Origin: an uncultured Clostridia bacterium
GTDB lineage: Bacteria; Bacillota; Clostridia; Oscillospirales; Ruminococcaceae
Direction of reading: 5' to 3'
NCBI GenBank assembly: GCA_947625375.1
Contig: CANQOC010000002.1
Coordinates: 1-64,000, forward strand
Length of the DNA stretch: 64,000 nt
Shown one piece after another: positions 16,375 to 25,535 of this stretch (position 1 is the stretch's first letter; each line of letters opens with the position of its first letter). The notes under the pieces are model-generated. The model was given only the letters and a program-made list of their open reading frames with translations. It ran no database searches and had not been told where the DNA came from. The position numbers and the translations under genes were made by a program.

Positions 16375-17542
16375 TTTCCCCGAGCTCCTGCATGATTTTT
16401 GCGTACTCGGCGTCGTTGCACTGCACAAAATGCCCCGGGCGAACCTCGCGAAGCGAAGGCTTGTCGACCGAATAGTCGTGCTCCGCCAAGGGGTTGTACA
16501 CAATCCTCTTCCTCGCCTTTTCATAAATCGGGTCGGGAAGCGGGATTGCCGAGAGAAGCGAGCGGGTATACGGGTGAAGCGGATGCGCGAAGAGCTCATC
16601 CGAGTCCGCAAGCTCGACCATCTTTCCGTAATACATGACGCCGATTCTGTCCGAGAAGTATTTTACAACCGAAAGGTCGTGCGCGATAAAGAGAATCGTC
16701 AGTCCGAAGCGGTCGCGAAGGTCGTTAAGAAGGTTTATGACCTGTGCCTGAACCGAAACGTCGAGCGCCGAAACCGGCTCGTCGGCGATGATGAGGTCGG
16801 GGTTCATGATGATTGACCTCGCGACGCCGATTCTCTGCCTCTGTCCGCCGGAAAATTCGTGCGGATAGCGCGAAGCGTGCTCCGGGACGAGACCGACGAG
16901 CTCGAGCATCTCATAGACCTTTTCGTCGATGACCTTTTTATTCCGCTCGCCCTGAATGATAAGTCCCTCGGCGATAATCTCGCGGACGGTCATACGCGGG
17001 TCGAGCGAGGCAATCGGGTCCTGGAAAATCATCTGTATCTGGGTGACGAGCTTTGTCCTTCTCGCCTTATAGACCTCGTCCTTATACTCTTTTAAAAGCT
17101 TATCCTTTTCGGCGCCCGAGGCCTTTTCGAGAAGCGGCTTATATTTCGCCTCAAGCTCGGCGACAAGCTTCTGTGAATACTCGCGGTCACAGTTCTTCTG
17201 GTCGTGCTTCGCCTCTTTGATGAGCTTTTTCTGCTCGGCGACGAATTCGTTGAGATTGGGAATCTTGTCTTCCTTCGCCTTCTTTATGGCGTCCTTATAT
17301 GACTGCACGCCGGCGGCGATTCTCACGCCCTTGAAGTAGACGTTTCCCGAGGTGATGTTATAAAGCTTGATGATTGAGCGGCCGGTCGTCGTCTTTCCGC
17401 AGCCGGATTCGCCGACGAGACCGAAGACCTCGCCCTTTTTGATGTCAAAGCTGACGTCGTCGACGGCTTTGTTTACAAAGCTGCCGGATTTGAAATACTG
17501 ACAAAGGTGCTCAACCCTGAGCAATGTCTCCTGATTACTCAT
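16367..17542 (-). CDS. oppF: Oligopeptide ABC transporter ATPase, OppF type, with a charged insertion
   Basis: One of the two cytoplasmic ATPases that power peptide import. In its 391 residues are Walker A GESGCGKT (44-51), the Q-loop FQDP (Gln174), the signature FSGGQRQR, Walker [14 protein letters not shown] and the switch His in IAHDLSVV, followed by the OppF-type C-terminal tail ending in a substrate-loop-like [15 protein letters not shown]. Between Walker A and the Q-loop an extra segment of about 85 residues (roughly 77-163), very rich in Lys and Glu and predicted helical, is inserted; ordinary OppF proteins are near 320 residues. GAGAGGAGG lies ten bases before ATG 17542, and the gene overlaps oppD by eight bases. 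Confidence 0.9.
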   Translation of the reverse strand: MSNQETLLRVEHLCQYFKSGSFVNKAVDDVSFDIKKGEVFGLVGESGCGKTTTGRSIIKLYNITSGNVYFKGVRIAAGVQSYKDAIKKAKEDKIPNLNEFVAEQKKLIKEAKHDQKNCDREYSQKLVAELEAKYKPLLEKASGAEKDKLLKEYKDEVYKARRTKLVTQIQMIFQDPIASLDPRMTVREIIAEGLIIQGERNKKVIDEKVYEMLELVGLVPEHASRYPHEFSGGQRQRIGVARSIIMNPDLIIADEPVSALDVSVQAQVINLLNDLRDRFGLTILFIAHDLSVVKYFSDRIGVMYYGKMVELADSDELFAHPLHPYTRSLLSAIPLPDPIYEKARKRIVYNPLAEHDYSVDKPSLREVRPGHFVQCNDAEYAKIMQELGENV

Positions 17543-19703
17543 TGCCGGTCGCCCTCCTCTCGTTCATTCTCCTGATTCTGTCGACAACGGCCTTCGGCGG
17601 GTCGACCTTCGGCGCGTCGGGGTGAAGCAGCCAAGTCGCGGCAAAGTGAGTGTCGCTGATTTGGAACATCGGCGGCTGACGCTCAAAGTCGATTGCCATC
17701 GCATAGCGGTTTCTCGGCGCAAACGCGTCTCCCTTCGGAGGATAAATCATGTTCGGCGGAGTACCCGGAATTGCCTCAAGCTTTTCGTCGGTGTCGAGGT
17801 CGGGCATCGAGCTCAGCAGCGCCCATGTATACGGGTGAGCCGAGTGATAGAAGATGTCCTCCGAGGTGCCGTATTCGACAATCTTTCCGGCATACATGAC
17901 CGCGACTCTGTCCGCCATGTTCGCGACGACTCCGAGGTCGTGCGTGATGAATATAACCGAGAGCTTGCGCTCTTCCTTGAGGTTGTTGATGAGCTCGAGT
18001 ATCTGTGCCTGAATGGTGACGTCGAGGGCAGTCGTCGGCTCGTCGCAGATAAGGATATCCGGGTTCGCCGCCAAGGCTATCGCGATGACGATGCGCTGTC
18101 TCATACCGCCGGAAAACTCGAACGGATACTGACGGTAGCGCTTATGCGGCTCGGCGATTCCGACCTCGTCCATAAGCTTTATCGCCCTGTGCTTCGCGAC
18201 TCTTCTTGTGACCTTTTCGATGACTCCCGAGGCGTTCTCCATCAGATAGTTGATTGAGCCGACGGTCTCTTCGCGGAAATTGCGGTTCGGGAGCGCCGCC
18301 AGAAGCTCGTCATAGTGGTCGACAAGCCTTGTGATGATTCTCTCGATGTTCTCTTTGATGAGCTCAAGGTCGACGGTGTTCGCCTCGGCGACCTCCCACT
18401 CCGGCTTCTTTCCCTTCGCGACAATCCTGTCGTGCTTGCGCTGGTCGGCGTCGTGCTTGCGGATTGCCTTCTTGTTGGCGCCGATGCCGTGGAAATAAGT
18501 GTCAAGCTGACTCTTCATGCTCGGGCTGAAGGTGAACGTAAGGCTGTCCTTGGTGACATTAAGGGGGTCGATGCAGCTCTTTACGGTCGCCGAAAGCTCT
18601 TTATACTTGGCGTAGCACTCTTTCTTGTCGAGGCTCTCGCGCTTAAAGACCGGGCGGGCGGCGTTGAGCTCATCAATCGCCTTTTTCATCATCTCGCCGC
18701 TGCGATTGGCGGAATACCGGAGCGCGGTCTCGGCGTCGGAAATAAAGCCGAGCATAAACTCCTTGTCGAGATAGTCCTTCATATAGTCGTTGAGCTCGCC
18801 GACCGGCATATCCGGAAGCGGCTTGCCGCTGAATGTGAGGTAATAACCCATTCTGAAGAAATTCGGCGCTTCCTTTTCGACGCCCTCTTTGCAAAGCTCG
18901 CGGATTCTGTAGAGAATCTTAAGGGTGCCGGGATAGTCGTTCGCCTTTTTCTCGGAGTTATAGGTCGACATAAGGCTTCCCGCAAGGCTGTGCACCTCGT
19001 CCTTATGCTCCTCGCCGACGACATATTTGTTGACGGTCGCCCTTGTCTGCACGATGATGTCGTTGAGGCGGTCGACGGCGTCCTTTCCGGCCGACTTCTT
19101 TTCAAGCTCGAACGCAAGCTTGTCGATGTCGTCGACGGTCTCGCTCGCGGATTCATACGCGGTCTTATATGCCTTTTCGAGCTCGATGTGCTTGAACTCG
19201 AATTTGTCGAAGTTCTTGCAGTTTTCGGATATCTTTGCCGCGCGGGCGGAGTCGCCCTTTGCTACCGATTCAATCATCGTCTTTTCGAGGGTCTTCAAGT
19301 AGGTGTTGAAGTTTGAGCGGCTCTCGCGCTGTCTCGCCTTGCCCTTTAGGAGCATGGCCTCGGTGAGCTGCCGCCCGATTCTTACAATCGGGTTGAGCGA
19401 GGACATCGGGTCCTGGAAAATCATCGCGATTTTATCGCCGCGGATAGCGTGAAAGTCCTCTTCCGAAATCTTTAAGAGGTCCTTGCCGTCATAGATGATT
19501 TCGCCCGATTCGACAATCGAGTTTCCGGCGAGGATTCCGAGAATAGCCTTCGAGGTGACCGATTTTCCCGAGCCGGATTCGCCGACGATGGCAAGCGTCT
19601 CGCCTTTTGCGAGGTCAAAGCTTATGTCCCTGACCGCTTGGACCTTGCCGTTTGATGTGCGGAATGAAATTCTAAGATTTCTAACCGAAAGCTTGGTCTC
19701 CAT
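17535..19703 (-). CDS. oppD: Oligopeptide ABC transporter ATPase, OppD type, with a giant insertion
   Basis: Second ATPase of the importer, 722 residues against about 330-360 usually. Walker A GESGSGKS is at 41-48 and the Q-loop Gln at 97, but the signature FSGGMRQR only comes at 530-537; about 370 extra residues, mostly charged helices, lie between. Walker [12 protein letters not shown] and switch ITHD follow normally. The C-terminal FAPRCPYA-type cysteine cluster common in OppD/DppD is replaced by [12 protein letters not shown], so the usual cysteines are absent. Start: ATG 19703 is one base after the oppC stop; ATG 19712, inside oppC, is equally possible since the AGAGGAG site is 12 and 3 bases away respectively. 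Confidence 0.9.
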   Translation of the reverse strand: METKLSVRNLRISFRTSNGKVQAVRDISFDLAKGETLAIVGESGSGKSVTSKAILGILAGNSIVESGEIIYDGKDLLKISEEDFHAIRGDKIAMIFQDPMSSLNPIVRIGRQLTEAMLLKGKARQRESRSNFNTYLKTLEKTMIESVAKGDSARAAKISENCKNFDKFEFKHIELEKAYKTAYESASETVDDIDKLAFELEKKSAGKDAVDRLNDIIVQTRATVNKYVVGEEHKDEVHSLAGSLMSTYNSEKKANDYPGTLKILYRIRELCKEGVEKEAPNFFRMGYYLTFSGKPLPDMPVGELNDYMKDYLDKEFMLGFISDAETALRYSANRSGEMMKKAIDELNAARPVFKRESLDKKECYAKYKELSATVKSCIDPLNVTKDSLTFTFSPSMKSQLDTYFHGIGANKKAIRKHDADQRKHDRIVAKGKKPEWEVAEANTVDLELIKENIERIITRLVDHYDELLAALPNRNFREETVGSINYLMENASGVIEKVTRRVAKHRAIKLMDEVGIAEPHKRYRQYPFEFSGGMRQRIVIAIALAANPDILICDEPTTALDVTIQAQILELINNLKEERKLSVIFITHDLGVVANMADRVAVMYAGKIVEYGTSEDIFYHSAHPYTWALLSSMPDLDTDEKLEAIPGTPPNMIYPPKGDAFAPRNRYAMAIDFERQPPMFQISDTHFAATWLLHPDAPKVDPPKAVVDRIRRMNERRATGNE

Positions 19704-19704
19704 A

Positions 19705-21228
19705 TCAGTCATCCACTCCTCTCGTTGACGGGTTGAACGCATCTCTAAGGCCGTTGCCGAAGAGGTTGAAGCAAATCATCAGGAGTCCGAGGAAGATACT
19801 CGGATAGAGCACGGCGTGAGGCGAAGTGGTGACGACCGCGTTGCCCTGTGACAAAAGCGTACCGATTGTGGTGCCGGCAAATGCGCTGAGGTCGACGATT
19901 CCGAGATATGTCATCGAGGTCTCCGAGCCGATTACGCCCGGAATAACGAGCGCACAGCTTGTGATGATTGAACCGATTGCGTTCGGGAAAATGTGTTTGA
20001 ACATGAGTCTGCGGTCGGAGGCGCCGAGCGTCCTTGCCGCCATGACGAATTCCTGTCCTTTAAAGCGGTAGAACTGACGCCTTGTGAGCGCGGCCATTCC
20101 TATCCAGCCGGTCAGTATGAACGCGAACAGGAACGAGCCGACAACGCCGACCTTTTTGGCGAGGTGGAGCTGGAACAGCGTTGTCACGACGATGAACGGA
20201 ACACCCGAGAGGACGTCCGAGATACGGTCGAGAATCATGTCGACCGCGCCGCCGTAATATCCCTGTGCAGCGCCGTAGAAGGTGCCGATTGTGAGGTTGA
20301 TTGCCGAAACGAAGATGGCGAAGAGGAGCGAGAACCTTGCGCCGACGCCGATTCCGCAGAATATATCCTGTCCCATCGCGTTGGTGCCCATCACGAACGA
20401 CGGCTCGTGACCGTTCTCATAGATATAGTAGTTGTAGTAGAGGATTCGGCACTGCACCGCGCCGGATTTGCCGTATGAATAGATATAGTTGCCGGGGTCG
20501 CCGGGGATTCTTATCGAGTTGTATTCGCGGCCGGCAATCTCCTGCCTCGTCGAATAGACCGGGATAAGGTTTCCGTCGGCGTCGGTGATTGCGGCGCCCT
20601 TCGAGTCAACCTCGTACCAAAGGTTCGGGTTGTCGGTGATGCCGCTGATGTCCTTCTGCTCGACATAGGGATATATAACCTGAATCCCCGTCTCGTTCTG
20701 CCACTTCTGAATGGCGTCGAACTCGGCGTATGTAAGTGTGCGGTAGAGCATACCCATGGCGTAGTAGGTGTTGATTTCGAGGTCATAGGTATATCTTATA
20801 ACGTCCTGCCCGCGGTACTTGGTGGTGACCTCGTGGGTTCCGACGGAGCGGATGACCGGGTTCATTCCGGTCTCCTCGGCGATGCCCTTCCAATAGTTCA
20901 TCTGTGCGTCATTCTGACTGGTATAGACGCGCGAGCCGTCGAGGATACCGATGTTCATTTTAGCAATCGACGGGACATACGGGGCGTAGTTGAGGTACAT
21001 CTTATCCTTGTCCCAGATGCTGTAGGGCGAGAGTATCGGAGAAATAATCGCAAAGAGAATGAGGAAGAGAAGAATCCATGTTGCGATAACAGAGGACTTG
21101 TTCTTGCCGAATCTTATCATGGCGTCGCTGAAGAAGCTTCTCGCCTTGGTCTGAAGCTCGGTGTCGTGGAGCTTTTCGTTCTCCTGTACAAACCGGAACT
21201 TTTCGGCGGGTATCTTTTCGTATTCCAT
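19705..21228 (-). CDS. oppC: Oligopeptide ABC transporter permease, OppC type, with a large external domain
   Basis: Inner-membrane permease, 507 residues against about 300 usually. After a cytoplasmic N-terminus, helix 1 (about 46-66) is followed by about 210 residues outside the membrane (VYTSQNDAQMNYWKGIAEET and on) before the usual GTNAMGQDIFCGIGVGARFS segment that opens the BPD_transp_1 domain. The ATPase-contact loop is present as MAARTLGASDRRLMFKHIFP with the conserved Gly-Ala. C-terminal helices end in AFNPSTRGVDD. Extra extracytoplasmic mass between helix 1 and 2 occurs in some Clostridial OppC proteins; here it may contact the oversized OppA. It sits 15 bases after oppB. Confidence 0.9.
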   Translation of the reverse strand: MEYEKIPAEKFRFVQENEKLHDTELQTKARSFFSDAMIRFGKNKSSVIATWILLFLILFAIISPILSPYSIWDKDKMYLNYAPYVPSIAKMNIGILDGSRVYTSQNDAQMNYWKGIAEETGMNPVIRSVGTHEVTTKYRGQDVIRYTYDLEINTYYAMGMLYRTLTYAEFDAIQKWQNETGIQVIYPYVEQKDISGITDNPNLWYEVDSKGAAITDADGNLIPVYSTRQEIAGREYNSIRIPGDPGNYIYSYGKSGAVQCRILYYNYYIYENGHEPSFVMGTNAMGQDIFCGIGVGARFSLLFAIFVSAINLTIGTFYGAAQGYYGGAVDMILDRISDVLSGVPFIVVTTLFQLHLAKKVGVVGSFLFAFILTGWIGMAALTRRQFYRFKGQEFVMAARTLGASDRRLMFKHIFPNAIGSIITSCALVIPGVIGSETSMTYLGIVDLSAFAGTTIGTLLSQGNAVVTTSPHAVLYPSIFLGLLMICFNLFGNGLRDAFNPSTRGVDD

Positions 21229-21243
21229 ATTCTGCCCCCCTCT

Positions 21244-22197
21244 TTATTTCTTTGAACCCATGCGGATGCGCGGGTCGATGAATCCGTAGCTGATGTCGAC
21301 GACAAGTCCGGCGGCAAGCCCTATCGCGGTGTAGAAACAGGTCGACAGCATGAAAATGTTGTAGTCAAGACCGGTTATCGCGTTGAGCGTCAGTCCGCCG
21401 ACGCCCGGAATCGAGAATATTCGCTCGATGATGAGCGAGCCTCCGATGATGCCGATAAATTCGCCGAAGATTGCGGGGACGACGACGACAAAGCAGTTTC
21501 TCAATGCGTGCCGCACCGTCGCCTGTGTCTTCGTGAGTCCCTTTGTGCGCGCAAGGAGCATGAATTCGCTCGTTAAGACCTCGGTGAGCTCGGCGCGGGT
21601 CGTTCTTGTGAATCCGGCGATAACGCCGAACGAAAGCGCAAGAATCGGCGGGACTATCGACTTGAACATCTCCCAGCTGAAATAGTCGGTTCCCGGCTTC
21701 ATTACGAACGGGAATAGGCGCAGCTTGAAGCAGAGTATGTATTGTATAAGGAAAGCATAGACAAAGCTCGGCACCGAAATGACCACCATCGTCAGCGTCG
21801 ATATCGTATAGTCGACCATGGTGTTCTTTTTAAGCGCCGCCCAGATACCGAGCGCAATTCCGACCGGTATCGTCCAGATAATCGAATAAAGGTTCACTAT
21901 CATCGAGGCGGGGAGCTTTTCGACAAACACCTGCCATACATCGCGGCCGATGTAAAGCTTTTCGCTGGTTCCCCAGTCCCACTTGGTGATGATTCCCTTA
22001 AGGAATATACCGAATTGCTCAAGGTACGGCTTGTTATATCCGAGCGCCTCGCGTCTTATCTCGAGAATTGCGGTATGCGGGTCGTTCGGAGGAAGAGCCG
22101 GCAAGGGCAGCATACGGATGAGCACAAAGGACATGAATGTTATTATCATAAAGACAAAGAACATGTACACAATCCTTTGCAATGCGTACTTAATCAT
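21244..22197 (-). CDS. oppB: Oligopeptide ABC transporter permease, OppB type
   Basis: Inner-membrane permease of 317 residues, normal in length, with six predicted helices. The N-terminus MIKYALQRIVYMFFVFMIIT is typical of OppB, the ATPase-contact motif reads LLARTKGLTKTQATVRHALR, and a long external loop after helix 1 carries DPHTAILEIRREALGYNKPY. ATG 22197 has GGAGG eight bases upstream; a start six codons earlier would include that site and is rejected. It is separated from oppA by about 170 bases holding a strong stem-loop, an arrangement that usually lets the binding protein be made in excess over the permease. Confidence 0.93.
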   Translation of the reverse strand: MIKYALQRIVYMFFVFMIITFMSFVLIRMLPLPALPPNDPHTAILEIRREALGYNKPYLEQFGIFLKGIITKWDWGTSEKLYIGRDVWQVFVEKLPASMIVNLYSIIWTIPVGIALGIWAALKKNTMVDYTISTLTMVVISVPSFVYAFLIQYILCFKLRLFPFVMKPGTDYFSWEMFKSIVPPILALSFGVIAGFTRTTRAELTEVLTSEFMLLARTKGLTKTQATVRHALRNCFVVVVPAIFGEFIGIIGGSLIIERIFSIPGVGGLTLNAITGLDYNIFMLSTCFYTAIGLAAGLVVDISYGFIDPRIRMGSKK

Positions 22198-22292
22198 ATT
22201 ATTTCCTCCAATCATTGGCTCTCATATGCCCCTCGGGAGCGCCGCGGGACATATGAAAACTAATAACATGCTAACTATCGGGAAATGCCACA

Positions 22293-22321
22293 GCGGGAGG
22301 AGGCGATTTGCCCCCTCCCGC
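22293..22321 (-). promoter_or_regulatory. Stem-loop between oppA and oppB
   Basis: GCGGGAGG and CCTCCCGC arms with further pairing (stem up to 11 bp, loop about 7), but no T-run on the minus strand. It is placed to act as a transcript stabiliser or partial terminator that sets the oppA:oppB ratio; this role is inferred. Confidence 0.6.
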
Positions 22322-22368
22322 GTCTTTGCTCAGGGAACGGTATATTCGTTCTAAGGCAGGTTAGTGAA

Positions 22369-25008
22369 TTAGTACTGAAGCATACCGTGAGCGGCAATCT
22401 GCTCGTCGCAGTAAGCCTTCCACTCTTCGTCGTTATAGTTGTACTTGAGGTAAGCTATACCGCCGCGGCCCATAACGGCGTTGTACTCGTCGGTGACATA
22501 GTATACCTGCTGGCTGAGAAGAGCCTTGGAGCCGTCGTTGGTGAACGGGATATAAGTGAAGGTCTGGAGAAGCTTTCCTTCAACGCCGGCAAGAATCTGC
22601 ATTCTTGTTTCCTGGTCGGCGTTGTTGGTGCCGAAGTTATAGGTCTTGTCGCCGACGGTAACGTCGTTACCGGTGACGCACTCGGCCCAGTCATATACGC
22701 TCATCTCGATGGTCTCGCCGTTGAGGGTGAGGGTGAGCATATCCTGCTGCGGGTGATACCACTCGGCAGCATAGGCGTAAGAATCCCAAGTGTAAGCCTG
22801 GAGGAGATTGTACGGATCCATAGCGGAACCGGTCCAGCCGCAGAGGCAGAGGTCGTAGGTACCGGCCTTAAGACCGTCGGCCCACTCGTTGCCGCCGCCG
22901 AGAGGCGCGGAAGCGATAATGTGGCACTTGTTCTCGAACGGAGTACCCTCGGTAGCCTTTACGAGAGCGTTGTCGAGCCAAGTAAGTCTGAGCTGCATGG
23001 TATCGGTGATTGAAGAGGCGCCGATAGCATAGACGATGTTGATGGTCTGGTCGCACTTGCCGTCGCCGTCAGCGTCGGTGATATAGCCGGCGTCGAGGGA
23101 TTCCTGGAATGCAGCAGTGTAGAGCTCCTTAGCAGCCTCGGGGTCGTAACCGGTGATGGAATCAACGGCGTCGTCAAGGCTCGCGTACTGGGAGACATCA
23201 ATCGAATAGAAGTCGCACAGAGCCTGTTTTGCAACATCGGTGTCGCGGTAGTAGGCAGCGGTTTCGGGATCGTAGATAACGGTCTTACCGAAGATACCGT
23301 AACCCGGAGTCAGAGACGGGCTGGTCTCGTCGCAGTATGCCTGGTGGTCAAAGCTGACCGCGAAGGCCTTACGGAAGCTCGGGCACATGATGGTCTGAAT
23401 GTCTTCCTTGGTGGTGTCGAATCCTTCGGCAGCTTCACGGGCATCGAGTCCGGACTTGTTGCCGGTGAGGAGGAGGAAGAATACGGACGCACCGGGAGTA
23501 TCAAAGCAGTATTCACTGTTTCTGTACTGGTCCATATCGGCAGCCTGCAGGCCGTAGCTTACGAGCTCGCCGGAAAGGAACATGTTCTTTGCGGTAGCAA
23601 CGGCAGCTTCGCCCGAAAGAACCTGGATGTCAATATCGGTAGTCTCATAGAGTCTGTAGATATTGCCGTCGGTCGGGTCCTTATAGACGTTGTTGACGTC
23701 GTCCTTATAGCCGTACCAGCTGTCGTTGCGGCTGTAGTGAATGAGCTTATCGGTCTGGTACTCGGTCATCGAGTATGCACCGTAGGAAGGAGAGGTCTCG
23801 GCACTTGTCATATAGGTGCTGGCATAGGTGCCGTCGGCCTGCTGGGTGATGCAGGAGTCATAGACGTCGGGTTCGACGAGAATGAGCGAATCCTGAATCG
23901 CGTTGTAGAAGAGGGTGAATCCGGAGCAGGAAGCCTTGAAGACCTGAACAAGATGATAGTCGTCCTTGGCGTAGTAGCCGACGGTGTCTTCATATGCAAG
24001 ACCGTCGGGCTTCTGCTCGGCGATGACGAGGTAGTTCGGGAGTTCGGCCTCGGTTTCGCCCCAGTTGGGGTTGGTGGTGGTTACGCCGGCAAGAAGGGCG
24101 AGGTTGTCGTCGGTTGCGGGAACAAGTCCGTTCTCGTCCATAAGGGCAACAAGAGCGTCCCAGGTGTCGAGGCCGAAGTAAGTGTCGCCATAGCTTTCGA
24201 CGTAGAGCTTAAGGGTGTCGCCCTGATTCCACGAAAGAGGGTGGTCAACAGCGATGTAGACGGGGTTGCCGTCGAGGGTGTACTGTCCGTTTTCGTCGAC
24301 AACCATTTCGTCAAGGGTGTGACCCTCGTCGCCGTTGTCTCTGTACTGGAGCTGGCCCTGGAAGAAGTAATCCTCGGCGCCGACGATGCCGTAGGTGTTG
24401 GCATAGACGTCGGTCGAGCGGTAGTTCTGGAGCTTATAGTCGAGCATTCTCTTCATACTCTCGACATAAGTGTTGGCGGTGATGTGTAAGCCGGTGTCGA
24501 AGTAAAGGTCTTCCCTGAGCGGGATTTCCCAGGCATAACCGGAGGTTGCGCCCTCGGGGATCCAATCGGGGTGCTCCGCCGCAACCTCGGCGGTAACGTC
24601 GACAGGCATATCGGCAGCCATCGAGGGGATAATTACATATCCGTCAAAGGGCTGACGCTCGGGGTCTTCCATCGGGTGGAGCTCATCGTTGAAAGCGAAG
24701 GTATAGAAGCTGTCAATGAGGTAGCTGAACTGGTCGCTCGAGTTGGCATCCTCATAGTCATGAGGGTTCCAGTTTGCGGAAAGACCGGAAGTCCAGGAGT
24801 TATAGGTGTATGTTGCGTTGGGATCGAATTCGGTGACACCGCTGGTGTTTACCGCATCCGCACCGTCTCCGACGTCAGCGGGAACATTACCCACGTTAGC
24901 GTCGCCGCTGACCGCAGGGGTATTGCCGCCGTTGTCGGAGCCGTCACCGCAAGCTACGAGGGTGAAGAGCATTGTCGCAGCAAGCAGTAAGCATAATAGC
25001 TTTTTCAT
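22369..25008 (-). CDS. oppA: Oligopeptide-binding lipoprotein, OppA type, oversized
   Basis: Substrate-capturing lipoprotein of the importer, held on the outer face of the membrane. A type II signal peptide ends in lipobox LVAC (17-20, Cys20), followed by a Gly/Asn/Ser-rich linker. The remaining protein shows SBP_bac_5 features such as WEIPLREDLYFDTGLHITAN near the start of the domain and FRKAFAVSFDHQAYCDE in the middle. At 879 residues it is about 300 longer than ordinary OppA; the extra length is spread through the domain. Gly/Asp-rich EF-hand-like runs (ITDADGDGKCD) could bind calcium. AAGGAGG precedes the ATG. It heads the operon and has a strong promoter. Confidence 0.92.
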   Translation of the reverse strand: MKKLLCLLLAATMLFTLVACGDGSDNGGNTPAVSGDANVGNVPADVGDGADAVNTSGVTEFDPNATYTYNSWTSGLSANWNPHDYEDANSSDQFSYLIDSFYTFAFNDELHPMEDPERQPFDGYVIIPSMAADMPVDVTAEVAAEHPDWIPEGATSGYAWEIPLREDLYFDTGLHITANTYVESMKRMLDYKLQNYRSTDVYANTYGIVGAEDYFFQGQLQYRDNGDEGHTLDEMVVDENGQYTLDGNPVYIAVDHPLSWNQGDTLKLYVESYGDTYFGLDTWDALVALMDENGLVPATDDNLALLAGVTTTNPNWGETEAELPNYLVIAEQKPDGLAYEDTVGYYAKDDYHLVQVFKASCSGFTLFYNAIQDSLILVEPDVYDSCITQQADGTYASTYMTSAETSPSYGAYSMTEYQTDKLIHYSRNDSWYGYKDDVNNVYKDPTDGNIYRLYETTDIDIQVLSGEAAVATAKNMFLSGELVSYGLQAADMDQYRNSEYCFDTPGASVFFLLLTGNKSGLDAREAAEGFDTTKEDIQTIMCPSFRKAFAVSFDHQAYCDETSPSLTPGYGIFGKTVIYDPETAAYYRDTDVAKQALCDFYSIDVSQYASLDDAVDSITGYDPEAAKELYTAAFQESLDAGYITDADGDGKCDQTINIVYAIGASSITDTMQLRLTWLDNALVKATEGTPFENKCHIIASAPLGGGNEWADGLKAGTYDLCLCGWTGSAMDPYNLLQAYTWDSYAYAAEWYHPQQDMLTLTLNGETIEMSVYDWAECVTGNDVTVGDKTYNFGTNNADQETRMQILAGVEGKLLQTFTYIPFTNDGSKALLSQQVYYVTDEYNAVMGRGGIAYLKYNYNDEEWKAYCDEQIAAHGMLQY

Positions 25009-25031
25009 TAAAAGTGCCTCCTTTAAAGGAT

Positions 25032-25132
25032 TACGGAAATATTACCGTATGTTTGCGCTCAGGCGCCCGAAACATACTTCGGGTCATCATAAGCTTATCT
25101 GCATAATAATACGCCGGACCGCCTTTTGTCAA
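25032..25132 (-). promoter_or_regulatory. oppA promoter and leader dyads
   Basis: Minus strand TTGACA (25132-25127) and TATTAT (25108-25103), spacer 18 bp. Two dyads lie in the leader: CCCGAA-ACATA-CTTCGGG (25067-25084) and TACGG-N8-CCGTA (25032-25049), the latter just before the ribosome binding site. Either could be a regulatory site or an RNA hairpin. Confidence 0.65.
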
Positions 25133-25176
25133 TAGCTTTTGAAGGATTTCGGGATTTTGCACTGTTTTTTTTACAT

Positions 25177-25362
25177 TTGACCCCCGACTGACAGCAAAAT
25201 TGATAATGATTTTCCCGATTCTTAGTAGAATCTGACTAATGACGATATCCTCTACCCCGGCGTTTGCGGTTCATGTTTTTCGTCAAGCGCTGATTTAAAC
25301 CGATGAACCGGTGAAGATATCCCGCGGTGCGGGCACAGCTGTACGCTCACGGCGTACTTTTT
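25177..25362 (+). ncRNA. Candidate structured RNA ending in an intrinsic terminator
   Basis: Nested pairings are visible: GATATC (25244-25249) with GATATC (25316-25321), CGGTTCAT (25267-25274) with ATGAACCG (25303-25310), hairpin CCCGC-GGT-GCGGG (25321-25333), and a terminator GTACGC-TCACG-GCGTAC-TTTTT (25341-25362). A weak promoter (TTGACC at 25177-25182, GATAAT at 25202-25207, spacer 19 bp) precedes it. It matches no riboswitch class I know. It could be a free small RNA or a leader of the ABC exporter genes, although those also have their own promoter downstream. Confidence 0.35.
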
Positions 25363-25467
25363 ATGCACGGTTTATGTATATATACACAAATATATGAATA
25401 TTCCGCCCGACTGAGTATAGACTGTCCGCTGCGAAAAAACGGATTGGCGGAAAAATCGAAAAAGGTC

Positions 25468-25496
25468 TTGCAAATTTCGCGCGCCTGCATTATAAT
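25468..25496 (+). promoter_or_regulatory. Promoter of the heterodimeric ABC exporter
   Basis: TTGCAA (25468-25473) and TATAAT (25491-25496) with a 17-bp spacer, 39 bases before the first start codon. Confidence 0.8.
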
Positions 25497-25535
25497 AGGT
25501 GCATTCGCATTCAACGGGAGAAGAAAGGAGCGGAC

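Noticed and set aside
15967..16611. Longer start for the DUF3899 gene
   Set aside because: The added 79 residues are an out-of-frame copy of oppF and Arg/Ser-rich; ATG 16374 gives the correct family length.
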